Assembly (NCBI GenBank): GCA_029260075.1
Contig: JAJDDY010000018.1
Coordinates: 1-64,000, forward strand
Source of the DNA: Phycisphaerae bacterium
Lineage (GTDB): Bacteria; Planctomycetota; Phycisphaerae; UBA1845
Reading direction: 5' to 3'
Length of the DNA stretch: 64,000 nucleotides
Translations under genes and position numbers: made by a program
Shown: piece by piece, positions 10,471 to 17,819 of the stretch
Layout: the number at the start of each line of letters is the position of its first letter
How positions within the stretch are numbered: the first letter of the stretch is position 1
Notes under the pieces: model-generated
Told to the model about the DNA's origin: nothing
The model's database searches: none
The model's input: the letters and a program-made list of their open reading frames with translations, nothing else

Positions 10471-11412
10471 ATGATCGCCGAACCCGCCGATAGCCACGAC
10501 CCGTCGCAACGACGACGCCTGAGATCCCTGGCCTTCATTCCATCTATGCTAACACTGGCCAATCTGCTGTGTGGTTTCGCCGCAATCCACTTCGCCCTCC
10601 GCGCGATGTACGACTTCGGCGCCGGTGTCAAACCGGAAGACATCCTGACCCTACAGCAGCCATTCTTGGAACGAATGCTTCCGTCCTTCCTGTCGATCGG
10701 CGCGGGACTCGTCATCGTCGGTATGGTGTTCGATGTGTTCGACGGCCTCGTGGCACGCGTCACGCACAGCACGACAAACTTCGGCGGACAGTTGGACTCG
10801 CTCGCCGACGTGGTAAGTTTCGGCGTCGCACCAGCCACGCTGTTGGTAGCGTTGATGACGCAAGAATTGGCTCACGACGCCATCCTCCCGTCACCGATCA
10901 GCGAACATTTTCTTGGTCGGGCGACGTGGGTGTCCGCAGCCATCTACGTCGCGTTCACCGCCGTTCGACTCGCGCGATTCAACGTCGAGCACGCGGAGGC
11001 GGACCACGATTTCAGAACGTTTCGGGGCCTACCCAGCCCCGGCGCCGCCGCCGTTATGGTCGCCCTGATTATTCTTCACGATCAGGTCACCGGATCGATG
11101 CGGCATGCACTGGTCTATGCGTTGCCAGCGGTCAGCATGGTCTTGGGGTTCCTCATGGTCAGCCGCTTCCCCTACCGACGATTCCATCGCGCGTACTTGT
11201 TGGGCCGCAAACCGTTCAGCCAGTTCGTCTGGATTGTGGCCGTTTTCGCCGTCTTCTGGTCAAACAAAGCGCCGACATTAGCCGTGCTCGTGTTGTGGTA
11301 CGCCATTAGCGGTCCGGTTTTTCATCTGACCCGGCGATGGCGAGAACCAAGTCCGACGCCGGCCAAGGTAGCTGCCGAGACCAAGCAGGTTACGGTCGAT
11401 CGACCGAGATGA
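10471..11412 (+). CDS. pssA: CDP-diacylglycerol--serine O-phosphatidyltransferase
   Basis: A 313-residue integral membrane enzyme that condenses CDP-diacylglycerol with serine. The CDP-alcohol phosphatidyltransferase signature DGxxARxxxxxxxxGxxxDxxxD is complete: DGLVAR, then G, then DSLAD, ending at VSFGVAPATLL. About eight membrane segments are visible. Compared with small family members there is a loop of about 30 residues (AGVKPEDILTLQQPFLERM) before the catalytic helix and a polar C-terminal tail. The start ATG overlaps the stop of a three-codon reading frame (ATG AGA CCA TGA); there is no strong Shine-Dalgarno sequence. It pairs with psd upstream to make phosphatidylethanolamine. Confidence 0.93.
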   Translation: MIAEPADSHDPSQRRRLRSLAFIPSMLTLANLLCGFAAIHFALRAMYDFGAGVKPEDILTLQQPFLERMLPSFLSIGAGLVIVGMVFDVFDGLVARVTHSTTNFGGQLDSLADVVSFGVAPATLLVALMTQELAHDAILPSPISEHFLGRATWVSAAIYVAFTAVRLARFNVEHAEADHDFRTFRGLPSPGAAAVMVALIILHDQVTGSMRHALVYALPAVSMVLGFLMVSRFPYRRFHRAYLLGRKPFSQFVWIVAVFAVFWSNKAPTLAVLVLWYAISGPVFHLTRRWREPSPTPAKVAAETKQVTVDRPR

Positions 11413-11550
11413 TGGGCTTACGGCGAGCGCGCAAAGAAAACGACTAGACTACCCCATTGGACAATTGAATCCTTGCTAACGTTCTTGGTTCGTCGAGCAA
11501 ACCACCTCGATCCGTCCGCAGTTAGGGACGACGAAAGGAGACCAACCATC

Positions 11551-11592
11551 ATGGCAACAGCACCCATCACAACCACCGGAGTATTTCCGTGA
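11551..11592 (+). CDS. 13-codon leader ORF overlapping gltX
   Basis: Reads MATAPITTTGVFP and stops with a TGA that overlaps the gltX GTG start (GTGA). It has a better ribosome binding site (GAAAGGAG, ten bases before its ATG) than gltX itself. No glutamate codons, so classical attenuation by glutamyl-tRNA is not suggested; six of 13 codons are alanine or threonine. It could promote gltX translation by coupling. Existence as a translated peptide is an inference from the start, the ribosome binding site and the overlap. Confidence 0.45.
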   Translation: MATAPITTTGVFP

Positions 11593-13199
11593 CCTCATCA
11601 ACTGACCGGCCCGTGCGCCTTCGGTTCGCACCGTCGCCCACCGGATACCTTCACATCGGCGGTGCCCGTACGGTGTTGTTCAACTTTCTCCTGGCGCGCA
11701 AGCTCGGCGGAACCCTCGTCCTGCGCATCGAAGACACGGATCGCTCACGGCATGTCGAAGACTCGGTGGGCAAAATCACCGAAGACCTGCGATGGCTTGG
11801 GCTTCCCTGGGATGAGGGTCCGAACGTCGGCGGCGACAACGGTCCATACTTCCAAAGCGAGCGACTCGATCGGTATAACAAGTACATCGAGAAACTACTC
11901 AAATCGGGCGACGCCTATTACGCCCTGGAATCGACGGAACAACTGACGGCCATGCGCCATGCCGCCGAGCGCGACAAGGGTGGATTTCGTTACCCCCGAC
12001 CCGACCCGCTGCCCACGATCGAACAGGGCTTGGCCGCACGCGCGGCCGGTGACAAGGTCGTCGTTCGATTCAAGATGCCCGCCGCACCGATCACTGTTGT
12101 TGACGACATCCTCGGCGATGTGACCATCCCCGCTGATCAGCAGGAAGATTTCGTCATTCAAAAAAACGACGGGTTCCCCACGTACCACCTCGCGTGCGTA
12201 GTCGACGACGAGCTGATGGGCATCACGCACGTCCTTCGCGGACAAGAGCACCTGATGAACACGCCAAAGCACGTAGCCATACAACGTGCTCTTGGTTTCG
12301 CCACGCCGCGCTACGCCCACTTGCCCATCATCTTCAACATGAACGGATCGAAGATGAGCAAGCGTGATAAGGAAAAGGCCATCAAACGCGGCGAAACGCC
12401 GCCGGAGATCGAGGTCCACGATTTTCGAGCGGCGGGGTACCTGCCGGAAGCCATCGTCAACTTCATCGCCCTGCTCGGCTGGAACCCCGGCGACAACCGA
12501 GAACGGTTCAGCCTCGACGAACTCGTCTCGTTGTTCAGCGTGGACCGAATCGGCAAAGCCAACGCCAAATTCGATCGCGAAAAACTCATCGCCTTCAACA
12601 CGGATTGGGCGGTGCGCGTCTCCGACGATCGCCGGTTGGAAGCGTTCAAAGACTATCTACGTCTATTGGAAGGACGCGGTTTGGACGAGGTGGGTGTCCA
12701 ACGAAGCGCGGACGGCTCGGCGACTGCGGACACGCCGCCGGGTTCGTCATCGTCGACCGGGCTCGTCTTCCAACCCACGGGTCAGCCGCCTTCCGACGAC
12801 GACCTCCGCTGGATTCTGCTAGCCTGTGCCGGTTTCCGCACGTTCCCACAGGTTATGGACAAAGTACGTTTTCTGTTCACGCCGGACGAGGAAATCGCTT
12901 ACGCACCCAAGGCGATCAAGAAAGTTCTGGCCAAGAACGAAGGCGCCGGTTATGCGATGCTTGAACTCCTTCTGCCCAAGCTCGAAGCGCTTACCGAGTG
13001 GACGGCAGAGGTCATTGAAAACATGATCAAGCAGACGTGCGAAGAGCAAGACTCGAAAATGGGGAACGTCGCCCAGCCGCTCCGCGTGGCCATCACCGGA
13101 TCGACCATCAGCCCGGCGATTCACGAGAGCATGAGCGCGCTGCGTCAACCACATACGACCGCGCGGATACAACAATGTCTAGCCGCCCGCGAGCAGTAG
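11589..13199 (+). CDS. gltX: Glutamyl-tRNA synthetase
   Basis: A 536-residue class I aminoacyl-tRNA synthetase charging tRNA-Glu. The ATP-binding HIGH motif is in FAPSPTGYLHIGGARTVLFN and the KMSKS motif appears as GSKMSKRDK. The C-terminal anticodon-binding helical domain is present and complete. The protein is some 40-60 residues longer than typical GltX; the extra length lies in a Ser/Thr/Asp-rich linker (RSADGSATADTPPGSSSSTG) after the catalytic domain. The GTG start is supported by CCGGAG seven bases upstream and by the family start RLRFAPSPTG. A 13-codon ORF overlaps this start. Confidence 0.97.
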   Translation: MTSSTDRPVRLRFAPSPTGYLHIGGARTVLFNFLLARKLGGTLVLRIEDTDRSRHVEDSVGKITEDLRWLGLPWDEGPNVGGDNGPYFQSERLDRYNKYIEKLLKSGDAYYALESTEQLTAMRHAAERDKGGFRYPRPDPLPTIEQGLAARAAGDKVVVRFKMPAAPITVVDDILGDVTIPADQQEDFVIQKNDGFPTYHLACVVDDELMGITHVLRGQEHLMNTPKHVAIQRALGFATPRYAHLPIIFNMNGSKMSKRDKEKAIKRGETPPEIEVHDFRAAGYLPEAIVNFIALLGWNPGDNRERFSLDELVSLFSVDRIGKANAKFDREKLIAFNTDWAVRVSDDRRLEAFKDYLRLLEGRGLDEVGVQRSADGSATADTPPGSSSSTGLVFQPTGQPPSDDDLRWILLACAGFRTFPQVMDKVRFLFTPDEEIAYAPKAIKKVLAKNEGAGYAMLELLLPKLEALTEWTAEVIENMIKQTCEEQDSKMGNVAQPLRVAITGSTISPAIHESMSALRQPHTTARIQQCLAAREQ

Positions 13200-13227
13200 T
13201 CCAACACACCGACGATGCCCCGTCCGC

Positions 13228-13890
13228 CTATGCCTGTAAATTGGGCGCGGCGCTGTCCATCGTGTGCTCGCGTCGTGCGAGCGCGGACACTGTGGGACGG
13301 ACGCTTTCCGACGACGCAGCCAACTTCGGCGTTGCGCCACCACTCGACATGCGCACCAACACGGGCGTGGTCATGCCGATTCGTGATTGGGCATTACGAA
13401 TCAACCGAAACAGTTCGCCCATGGCGCGATTCGGCGCACATCGGTCTGAGCGAGGAACACCGCTACGACAGTGATCGATGAAGCGGATTTCGTGGTACCA
13501 GCTACTGGCGATGGACTCAATATCAGCAGCCGTCGACAGATCATCAAGATAGCCATACCCAACCGTTCGCCAGCCGGGCACAACTTGGCGGAGCATTTCT
13601 ATTTGCGAAAGAATCAGCGGATGAAGCAGCGCCCGCGGAGTTGGCGAGAAACGAACCGTCACCGGACTCTGGCCGAACCGAACAATCACTTCGGTCCACC
13701 ACTCGTCGTCAAGCCAAGGCGCGACGAGCCCCTCGGCGTCGGTGGCTTCGATGGCCAAGTCAACGGGGCGTGCGGTCAAGTTCGCAGGCAACACGCCGCC
13801 ACCATCCTGCGACAACACAATGTGAACCGGATCCCGCGGCGCCGCACGTAGCGTGCGACCTCGGACATCACGACCTTGCAATATGCTCAT
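13228..13890 (-). CDS. Hypothetical protein, 220 residues
   Basis: Not recognised. The frame encodes a plausible soluble protein with no signal peptide or membrane segment. Notable stretches are PWLDDEWWTEVIVRFGQSPV, ALLHPLILSQIEMLRQVVPG and SIASSWYHEIRFIDHCRSG. The ATG giving MSILQGRDV was chosen; upstream codons in frame look non-coding. It converges on gltX, leaving 28 bases between the stop codons. The amino-acid composition is normal for a coding frame, while opposite-strand frames over the same bases are arginine- and histidine-rich. Moderate confidence that it is a gene. Confidence 0.5.
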   Translation of the reverse strand: MSILQGRDVRGRTLRAAPRDPVHIVLSQDGGGVLPANLTARPVDLAIEATDAEGLVAPWLDDEWWTEVIVRFGQSPVTVRFSPTPRALLHPLILSQIEMLRQVVPGWRTVGYGYLDDLSTAADIESIASSWYHEIRFIDHCRSGVPRSDRCAPNRAMGELFRLIRNAQSRIGMTTPVLVRMSSGGATPKLAASSESVRPTVSALARREHTMDSAAPNLQA

Positions 13891-14523
13891 CCCGATGCGA
13901 CTCCATTCGCCTATTCGCCCGCTTCGACCGGCCGGGCATAACTGCCTTATCGGATCGAGACGCGTCAATTCTTCACGCCCCGCTGCTCCATGTGCCGCCA
14001 CGACGGGGTCTCACGACATAGCCCACACCCTCCGCTCCGACCGGCCGGGTAACTCGCGTCGTTTCCAGCAAGGTTCTTCCATTCTTGGCGTGCCATGCCC
14101 AAGCCGAAGGCGCGGGCATGCCTCGACCCATCCAGCACATGGCCGCGCTGCGCTTGGCCAGGGCAACCAACAACCATGCCCCCAGACGCACGGGGGAACC
14201 CGAACGACAGTGTGTTCGCACCAGGCGACACATCTTTCGACACGTCCACGGCTGAGCAACATCAACGGAAACCGCTAGCGTATGCCCGGCATCGCACGTC
14301 CTATAATGCATGGCATGGAGAGTCTCATCGCTGACAAACGTATGATCCAGGTTCCTCGCGAGCCTGCAACGTGCGATGCATCAGCGGCCGTAGGAGTAAC
14401 GAAGCGTAACTCGCAGACCCACGAGGGCACCGGGCACGGACCACGAGGAATACAAACGCAGCGATGAGCGTTAAGATACGAAACCCGGAGATGACGTTTG
14501 TTCCACTACAGGAGAATCTGACG
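13891..14523. other. Intergenic region upstream of the candidate selenoprotein gene
   Basis: Divergent region between the hypothetical gene (minus) and the redoxin gene (plus). Several overlapping frames exist on the minus strand (13965-14311), but none shows a recognisable protein. TATAATGCATGG at about 14302 resembles a -10 box on the plus strand, roughly 220 bases before the redoxin ATG; no matching -35 was convincing. Confidence 0.35.
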
Positions 14524-15450
14524 ATGACGTATTGGCTACTCGTACCCCTAATGTTCGCCCCGACGCCGCTTCCAGACGATGTGGTCACCGTGACCGCGCG
14601 TGTTGAGCCCGACGGGGGAAACCAATCGATCGTCCTCGACATCAAGTACAAAGACGGATGGAACGCCAAAGGCGCTGGTGTCCCCGCGCCAATTCTACAG
14701 ATCGACGTGCCCCCTTCCGTCAAGCTCAACGGGAAGGTCCTCAAGACGCAAAAGGCACTAAGTCGCAACAACTACCTGCAAGCACCTTTCGAACGGCTCC
14801 TCGAAGAGCTGCCCGCCCGCATCGGGTTCAGAACCAGCAATAGACTCGGGGCCGATGAGCGAATCGGGCTCAACATCATCACGTACGTTACGGACGGCGG
14901 CGCCCGCAACGCCCGGTTCGTCCGTCGCCGATTGGAGTTGGCGCCGACCGCAGGGTCCGAAGCCACGACCGTCTCGGCGAAGTCGTCGAAATGGGGAAAG
15001 GAAGACCTGCTGCAAATCGGTGATACTGCTGATGCGTTCACGCTTCCTCGGGCGGACAAGTCGACTGTATCGCTCGAACAATTCCGCGGAAAGAAGAACG
15101 TCATCGTCACAACGTATCGCGCGTTTTGGTGACCGTATTGCGCAACGCAACTGGTTCAGTTGCAAGGTATGTACGACGAATTCACCAAGCTCGATACGGT
15201 CGTGGTCGCCATCTCTCAGGAAGACAAGACCCTCAAAACACATGCGCAGTTCCTGACGAAGTTCGGTGATGGTCCCCCGTTCGACATTGTGGCCGACCTC
15301 AAGCGTAAGAAAACGAAACGCTACGACCGCACGACGGCGTACCTCATCGACAAAGAGGGTGTGGTTCGGCAGGTTTTCCCGATGCTCATCAGCGCACGCC
15401 CCTCTTGGAAAGCGATACTCGGTGAGGTCGAGCTCTTGGCTGTCGAATAA
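14524..15450 (+). CDS. Candidate selenoprotein: redoxin (AhpC/TSA-like) with in-frame TGA
   Basis: Read through the TGA at 15130-15132, this is a 308-residue protein with selenocysteine at position 203. Residues 1-15 are hydrophobic, suggesting export. Residues 20-160 resemble the N-terminal domain of thiol:disulfide interchange proteins (VTARVEPDGG...KYKDGWNAKG). Residues 175-308 are a thioredoxin-fold redoxin domain: GDTADAFTLPRADKSTVSLEQF, then VIVTTYRAFW-U-PYCATQLVQLQ, then VVVAISQED and PFDIVADLKRK, with TAYLIDKEGVV. The TGA occupies the first cysteine position of W-C-P-Y-C, giving a UxxC redox motif. The part after the stop cannot fold alone and has no ribosome binding site. ATG 14524 is preceded by AGGAG at nine bases. 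Alternatives: a nonsense mutation or a sequencing error for TGC/TGT. Confidence 0.75.
15133..15175 (+). promoter_or_regulatory. Candidate bacterial SECIS element
   Basis: GCAACTG (15147-15153) and CAGTTGC (15157-15163) form a perfect seven-pair stem closed by the three-base loop GTT. The loop begins 21 bases after the TGA and has G as its first base. Published bacterial SECIS models ask for a small apical loop with G in one of its first two positions, 16-37 bases after the UGA. A lower helix CGTA (15134-15137) with TACG (15172-15175) may extend the structure. It lies wholly inside the coding sequence, as expected for bacteria. Confidence 0.68.
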
Positions 15451-15642
15451 TGCTTTGTCACACATCGAATGAAGGGTTTACCGAGCCGCGCCCGTACGGA
15501 AGCGGACGATTCAAAGCCGGTGTCGACAGATTGGAAACACTCCCTCACGGTCGCGGCTCGGATCGGACAGCTTGAGAACACTCCCTCACGATCGCGGCTC
15601 GGATCGGACCAACCCGTAACTTGAGTTGTGACAAAGCGCTAG
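15451..15642. repeat. Dispersed palindromic repeat, complete copy
   Basis: Begins directly after the redoxin stop codon with TGCTTTGTCACACATCGAAT and ends TTGAGTTGTGACAAAGCGCT, so the ends are inverted copies of about 12 bases. The core has CCGAGCCGCGCCCGT and CACGGTCGCGGCTCGG in opposite orientation. A 32-base block beginning ACACTCCCTCACG is duplicated in tandem (15537-15568 and 15578-15609). Confidence 0.75.
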
Positions 15643-15979
15643 GCGCTACGGTGCCAAGTTGGACGCGCTTCCAAGCGAACGTTTGAAATGCCAGCGGCAA
15701 TTGGGACCTTGATGGGTCGGATGGGATGTTGATCGGTCGGCCGACTATGCCCCAAGCTCGTATCAATTGTACGACCTGTCCGCCGATTCCGAAATCGTGC
15801 GGGCGGGCCCTGCTTCTATCCAGACTACCGTGTAGGGCAGCCAGCCTGTTGAAGAAAAACGGTCTTCAATCGCGTCGCAGCGCCCCCGCCCCTCACAATG
15901 AACTGCGTCCCCGTCACCACGGCAGGTTCGCCAATGGATCACCGGCTGTTTGCCGGTGCCACACTTCTTGAAAAGGCTT
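15643..15979. other. Intergenic region between converging genes
   Basis: Right of the repeat and left of the minus-strand secreted-protein gene. It ends in the palindrome at 15936-15970. A plus-strand frame near 15757-15833 reads DYAPSSYQLYDLSADSEIV, reminiscent of a decayed coding end, but it is too short to name. Confidence 0.35.
15936..15970 (-). repeat. Palindromic repeat behind a stop codon (possible terminator)
   Basis: GGATCACCGGCTGTTTGCCG then GTGCCACACTTCTTG. CACCGGC/GCCGGTG form a stem. It starts nine bases beyond the stop of the minus-strand gene ending at 15980. Related copies at 20139-20170 and 38350-38380 also stand directly behind stop codons, which suggests a role in mRNA 3' ends. 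There is no long T tract. Confidence 0.6.
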
Positions 15980-17281
15980 CTACGGCAGACACGGGAAGGC
16001 GACCGGCTCAAACGGATATGGGTTCCCGGAAAAAGCCGAGAGCACATGAACGGCGTCGACAACCGTAACGCGGTGGTCGAGCGTAGCCGGTGCAATGTCC
16101 ACGCGTGTCTTGAAGGGCGCCGACTGAACACTCGCGAATGCATCCAGAATCGCTACGGCGTCGGTCACGACGTCGACGCTGCCGTCGGCTGACTCCCAGA
16201 ATTGCCATGTGCTATTGAACGAGCTGACGGTATCCCCCCAACGGCTAGTAAGCATGGTCGAGGTAGTAATCAGGTTCGGCGGAACAGCGTCATCGAAAAC
16301 ATCCACAGTGTAGACGCTATCCGGAACGATGTTTCGGCCATATACCTCGACAATCCCGAACGATCCAAAATCCGCCACGTGCGGTTCGCACTGCAAAGGC
16401 GCCGCGGAAAAATCTGCGAACCCTGGAACGCCCGAACCCGGCTTGCCGCTGTTCGTGCTCACGTCTCGCGGCGCCCCGACCCACATGCTGCGACCGTTGT
16501 GAATATCGAACGGCGGCTGCAGGTCGCTAAGCGTAACCCGAATCGACGTGAGCTGACCCGGCGCTCCGGCGGTCGTCGCGAGGTACCGGTTGGTTGGGGC
16601 TAGACGATCGGCGCTGGGCGCGATCGTGATGCGGGCGGAAGTGAGAACCAATGGTTGGATGAGTAATCCAGCGTCGTCAGCCATATTACTCTGCGGTAAG
16701 AACCCTACGGTGAACGTACCCTCGGCATCGCTCGGTACGGCGAGTACGACGGTAGCACCGTAGGTCGCAAGACCGGGGTCGATTACGCCTCCGCTTAGCA
16801 CCACATCCCCGAACCGAAGGTCCAAGGTGACGAAATCCGACCCGAAGAAGGAATTTAGACCGAAGAAGACGCCATCGGGGCGGTTGGTGTCAAGAAAACC
16901 CGGGCCGCATCGAGGGACAACGCTGAAGTCTGACCGGCATTCAGCGGCGGGATGCACTATCGCCTGGCAAAACGCGTCGTTCGAGCACGCGGGAGTGGAC
17001 GGTGTCAGTACACCCTGAAGCCCGCTCGAATAGCCCGTCGAGTCGATTTCGCCTAGCCACGACCTGAGCAAGGGCAACCCATTCTGATCAGCATCCCAAT
17101 CCGACAGCCTGATTTCTAGAAACACGATCCGCCCCGCTTGTACCGTGATTTCGTTGCCGACAATGACGTGAGGACCGTCGGCATCGACAGGAACCAATGC
17201 CATCTCGGCGCCAGATAGTGCTGCCGTCGTAGTTCCTAAGGTGACCGCAGCCGTGAAAAGTAAGCTCCATCTGAACAACAT
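15980..17281 (-). CDS. Secreted protein with C-terminal dockerin-like repeats
   Basis: A 433-residue exported protein. A signal peptide (FRWSLLFTAAVTLGTTTAALSGAE) starts at the chosen ATG, which has AAGGAG upstream; 20 extra in-frame codons before it look non-coding. The middle is a beta-rich domain of unknown fold with a few cysteines (CSNDAFCQAIVHPAAEC). The C-terminus has two helical dockerin-like segments, VDVVTDAVAILDAFASV and VTVVDAVHVLSAF, each preceded by short Asp-containing loops, as in the type-I dockerin-like ends common in planctomycete secreted proteins. No cohesin scaffold is known for it. Confidence 0.72.
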   Translation of the reverse strand: MLFRWSLLFTAAVTLGTTTAALSGAEMALVPVDADGPHVIVGNEITVQAGRIVFLEIRLSDWDADQNGLPLLRSWLGEIDSTGYSSGLQGVLTPSTPACSNDAFCQAIVHPAAECRSDFSVVPRCGPGFLDTNRPDGVFFGLNSFFGSDFVTLDLRFGDVVLSGGVIDPGLATYGATVVLAVPSDAEGTFTVGFLPQSNMADDAGLLIQPLVLTSARITIAPSADRLAPTNRYLATTAGAPGQLTSIRVTLSDLQPPFDIHNGRSMWVGAPRDVSTNSGKPGSGVPGFADFSAAPLQCEPHVADFGSFGIVEVYGRNIVPDSVYTVDVFDDAVPPNLITTSTMLTSRWGDTVSSFNSTWQFWESADGSVDVVTDAVAILDAFASVQSAPFKTRVDIAPATLDHRVTVVDAVHVLSAFSGNPYPFEPVAFPCLP

Positions 17282-17819
17282 GATCGTAGCTCCTTCCGAT
17301 TTGGGCCCTCGAACCAAGAAACGTCGCCAAACAGTTAACACGGGTACACCGGATCAATATTCCCACATTCTTCCGATATTCGGAGAATTTTTCTCTGGGC
17401 GCCCGAGTACCCCTCTTTTACCATCTTCCTGCGGAAGCGCCATCAAATAGGAGCACTGGGGCCACGTCGCCAACTCTTGAGCGCCGAAATGATCTACGCT
17501 CCTCCCGAAAGTATCATGCACCCGAACGCCTGAAAGTCGATCGCGGCCGCTAGACAACGCTCCCTCACGGTCGCGGCTCGGATCGGATCGGACGATCCGG
17601 TCACTCAAGTCGGTACAGCGCGTTGGAGAAGGCGCGATTGCGAATCATGGAGTGATCGTTTGGGGACCGGTCGCGGGTCGGTCGAGCAGGAGTGGGGTCT
17701 GAAAGTGAGCGACTGGACCGTCGTGTACGCAGCCCATCCAAGAATCGGCCCGGCAAACTGAACTGAACTTCAACGTGCTGGTATGCGACGACGTGAACCG
17801 CACATCGGTCGTCGATACG
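17282..17819. other. Intergenic region with a repeat fragment
   Basis: Between two minus-strand genes. It contains the promoter side of the secreted-protein gene and the repeat fragment at 17505-17628. The rest (17630-17819) holds no recognisable gene. Confidence 0.4.
17505..17628. repeat. Dispersed repeat, right-half copy
   Basis: Contains AACGCTCCCTCACGGTCGCG and GCTCGGATCGGATCGGAC, then CACTCAAGTCGGTACAGCGC, a degenerate form of the usual right end. The left half is unrecognisable. Confidence 0.5.

Noticed and set aside
13965-14311. Minus-strand frames upstream of the candidate selenoprotein gene
   Set aside because: Three overlapping frames with Arg/Cys/Trp-rich products and no recognisable family; treated as non-coding.
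15160-15450. A separate 96-residue gene starting at TTG 15160
   Set aside because: No ribosome binding site, and it would begin in the middle of a thioredoxin fold. Readthrough of the TGA at 15130 explains it better.
15757-15833. A short frame reading DYAPSSYQLYDLSADSEIV, similar to the LYDLxxDP end of some sulfatases
   Set aside because: Only about 25 residues between stops, without the following conserved DPxExxNL. A decayed gene end is possible, but chance is not excluded.
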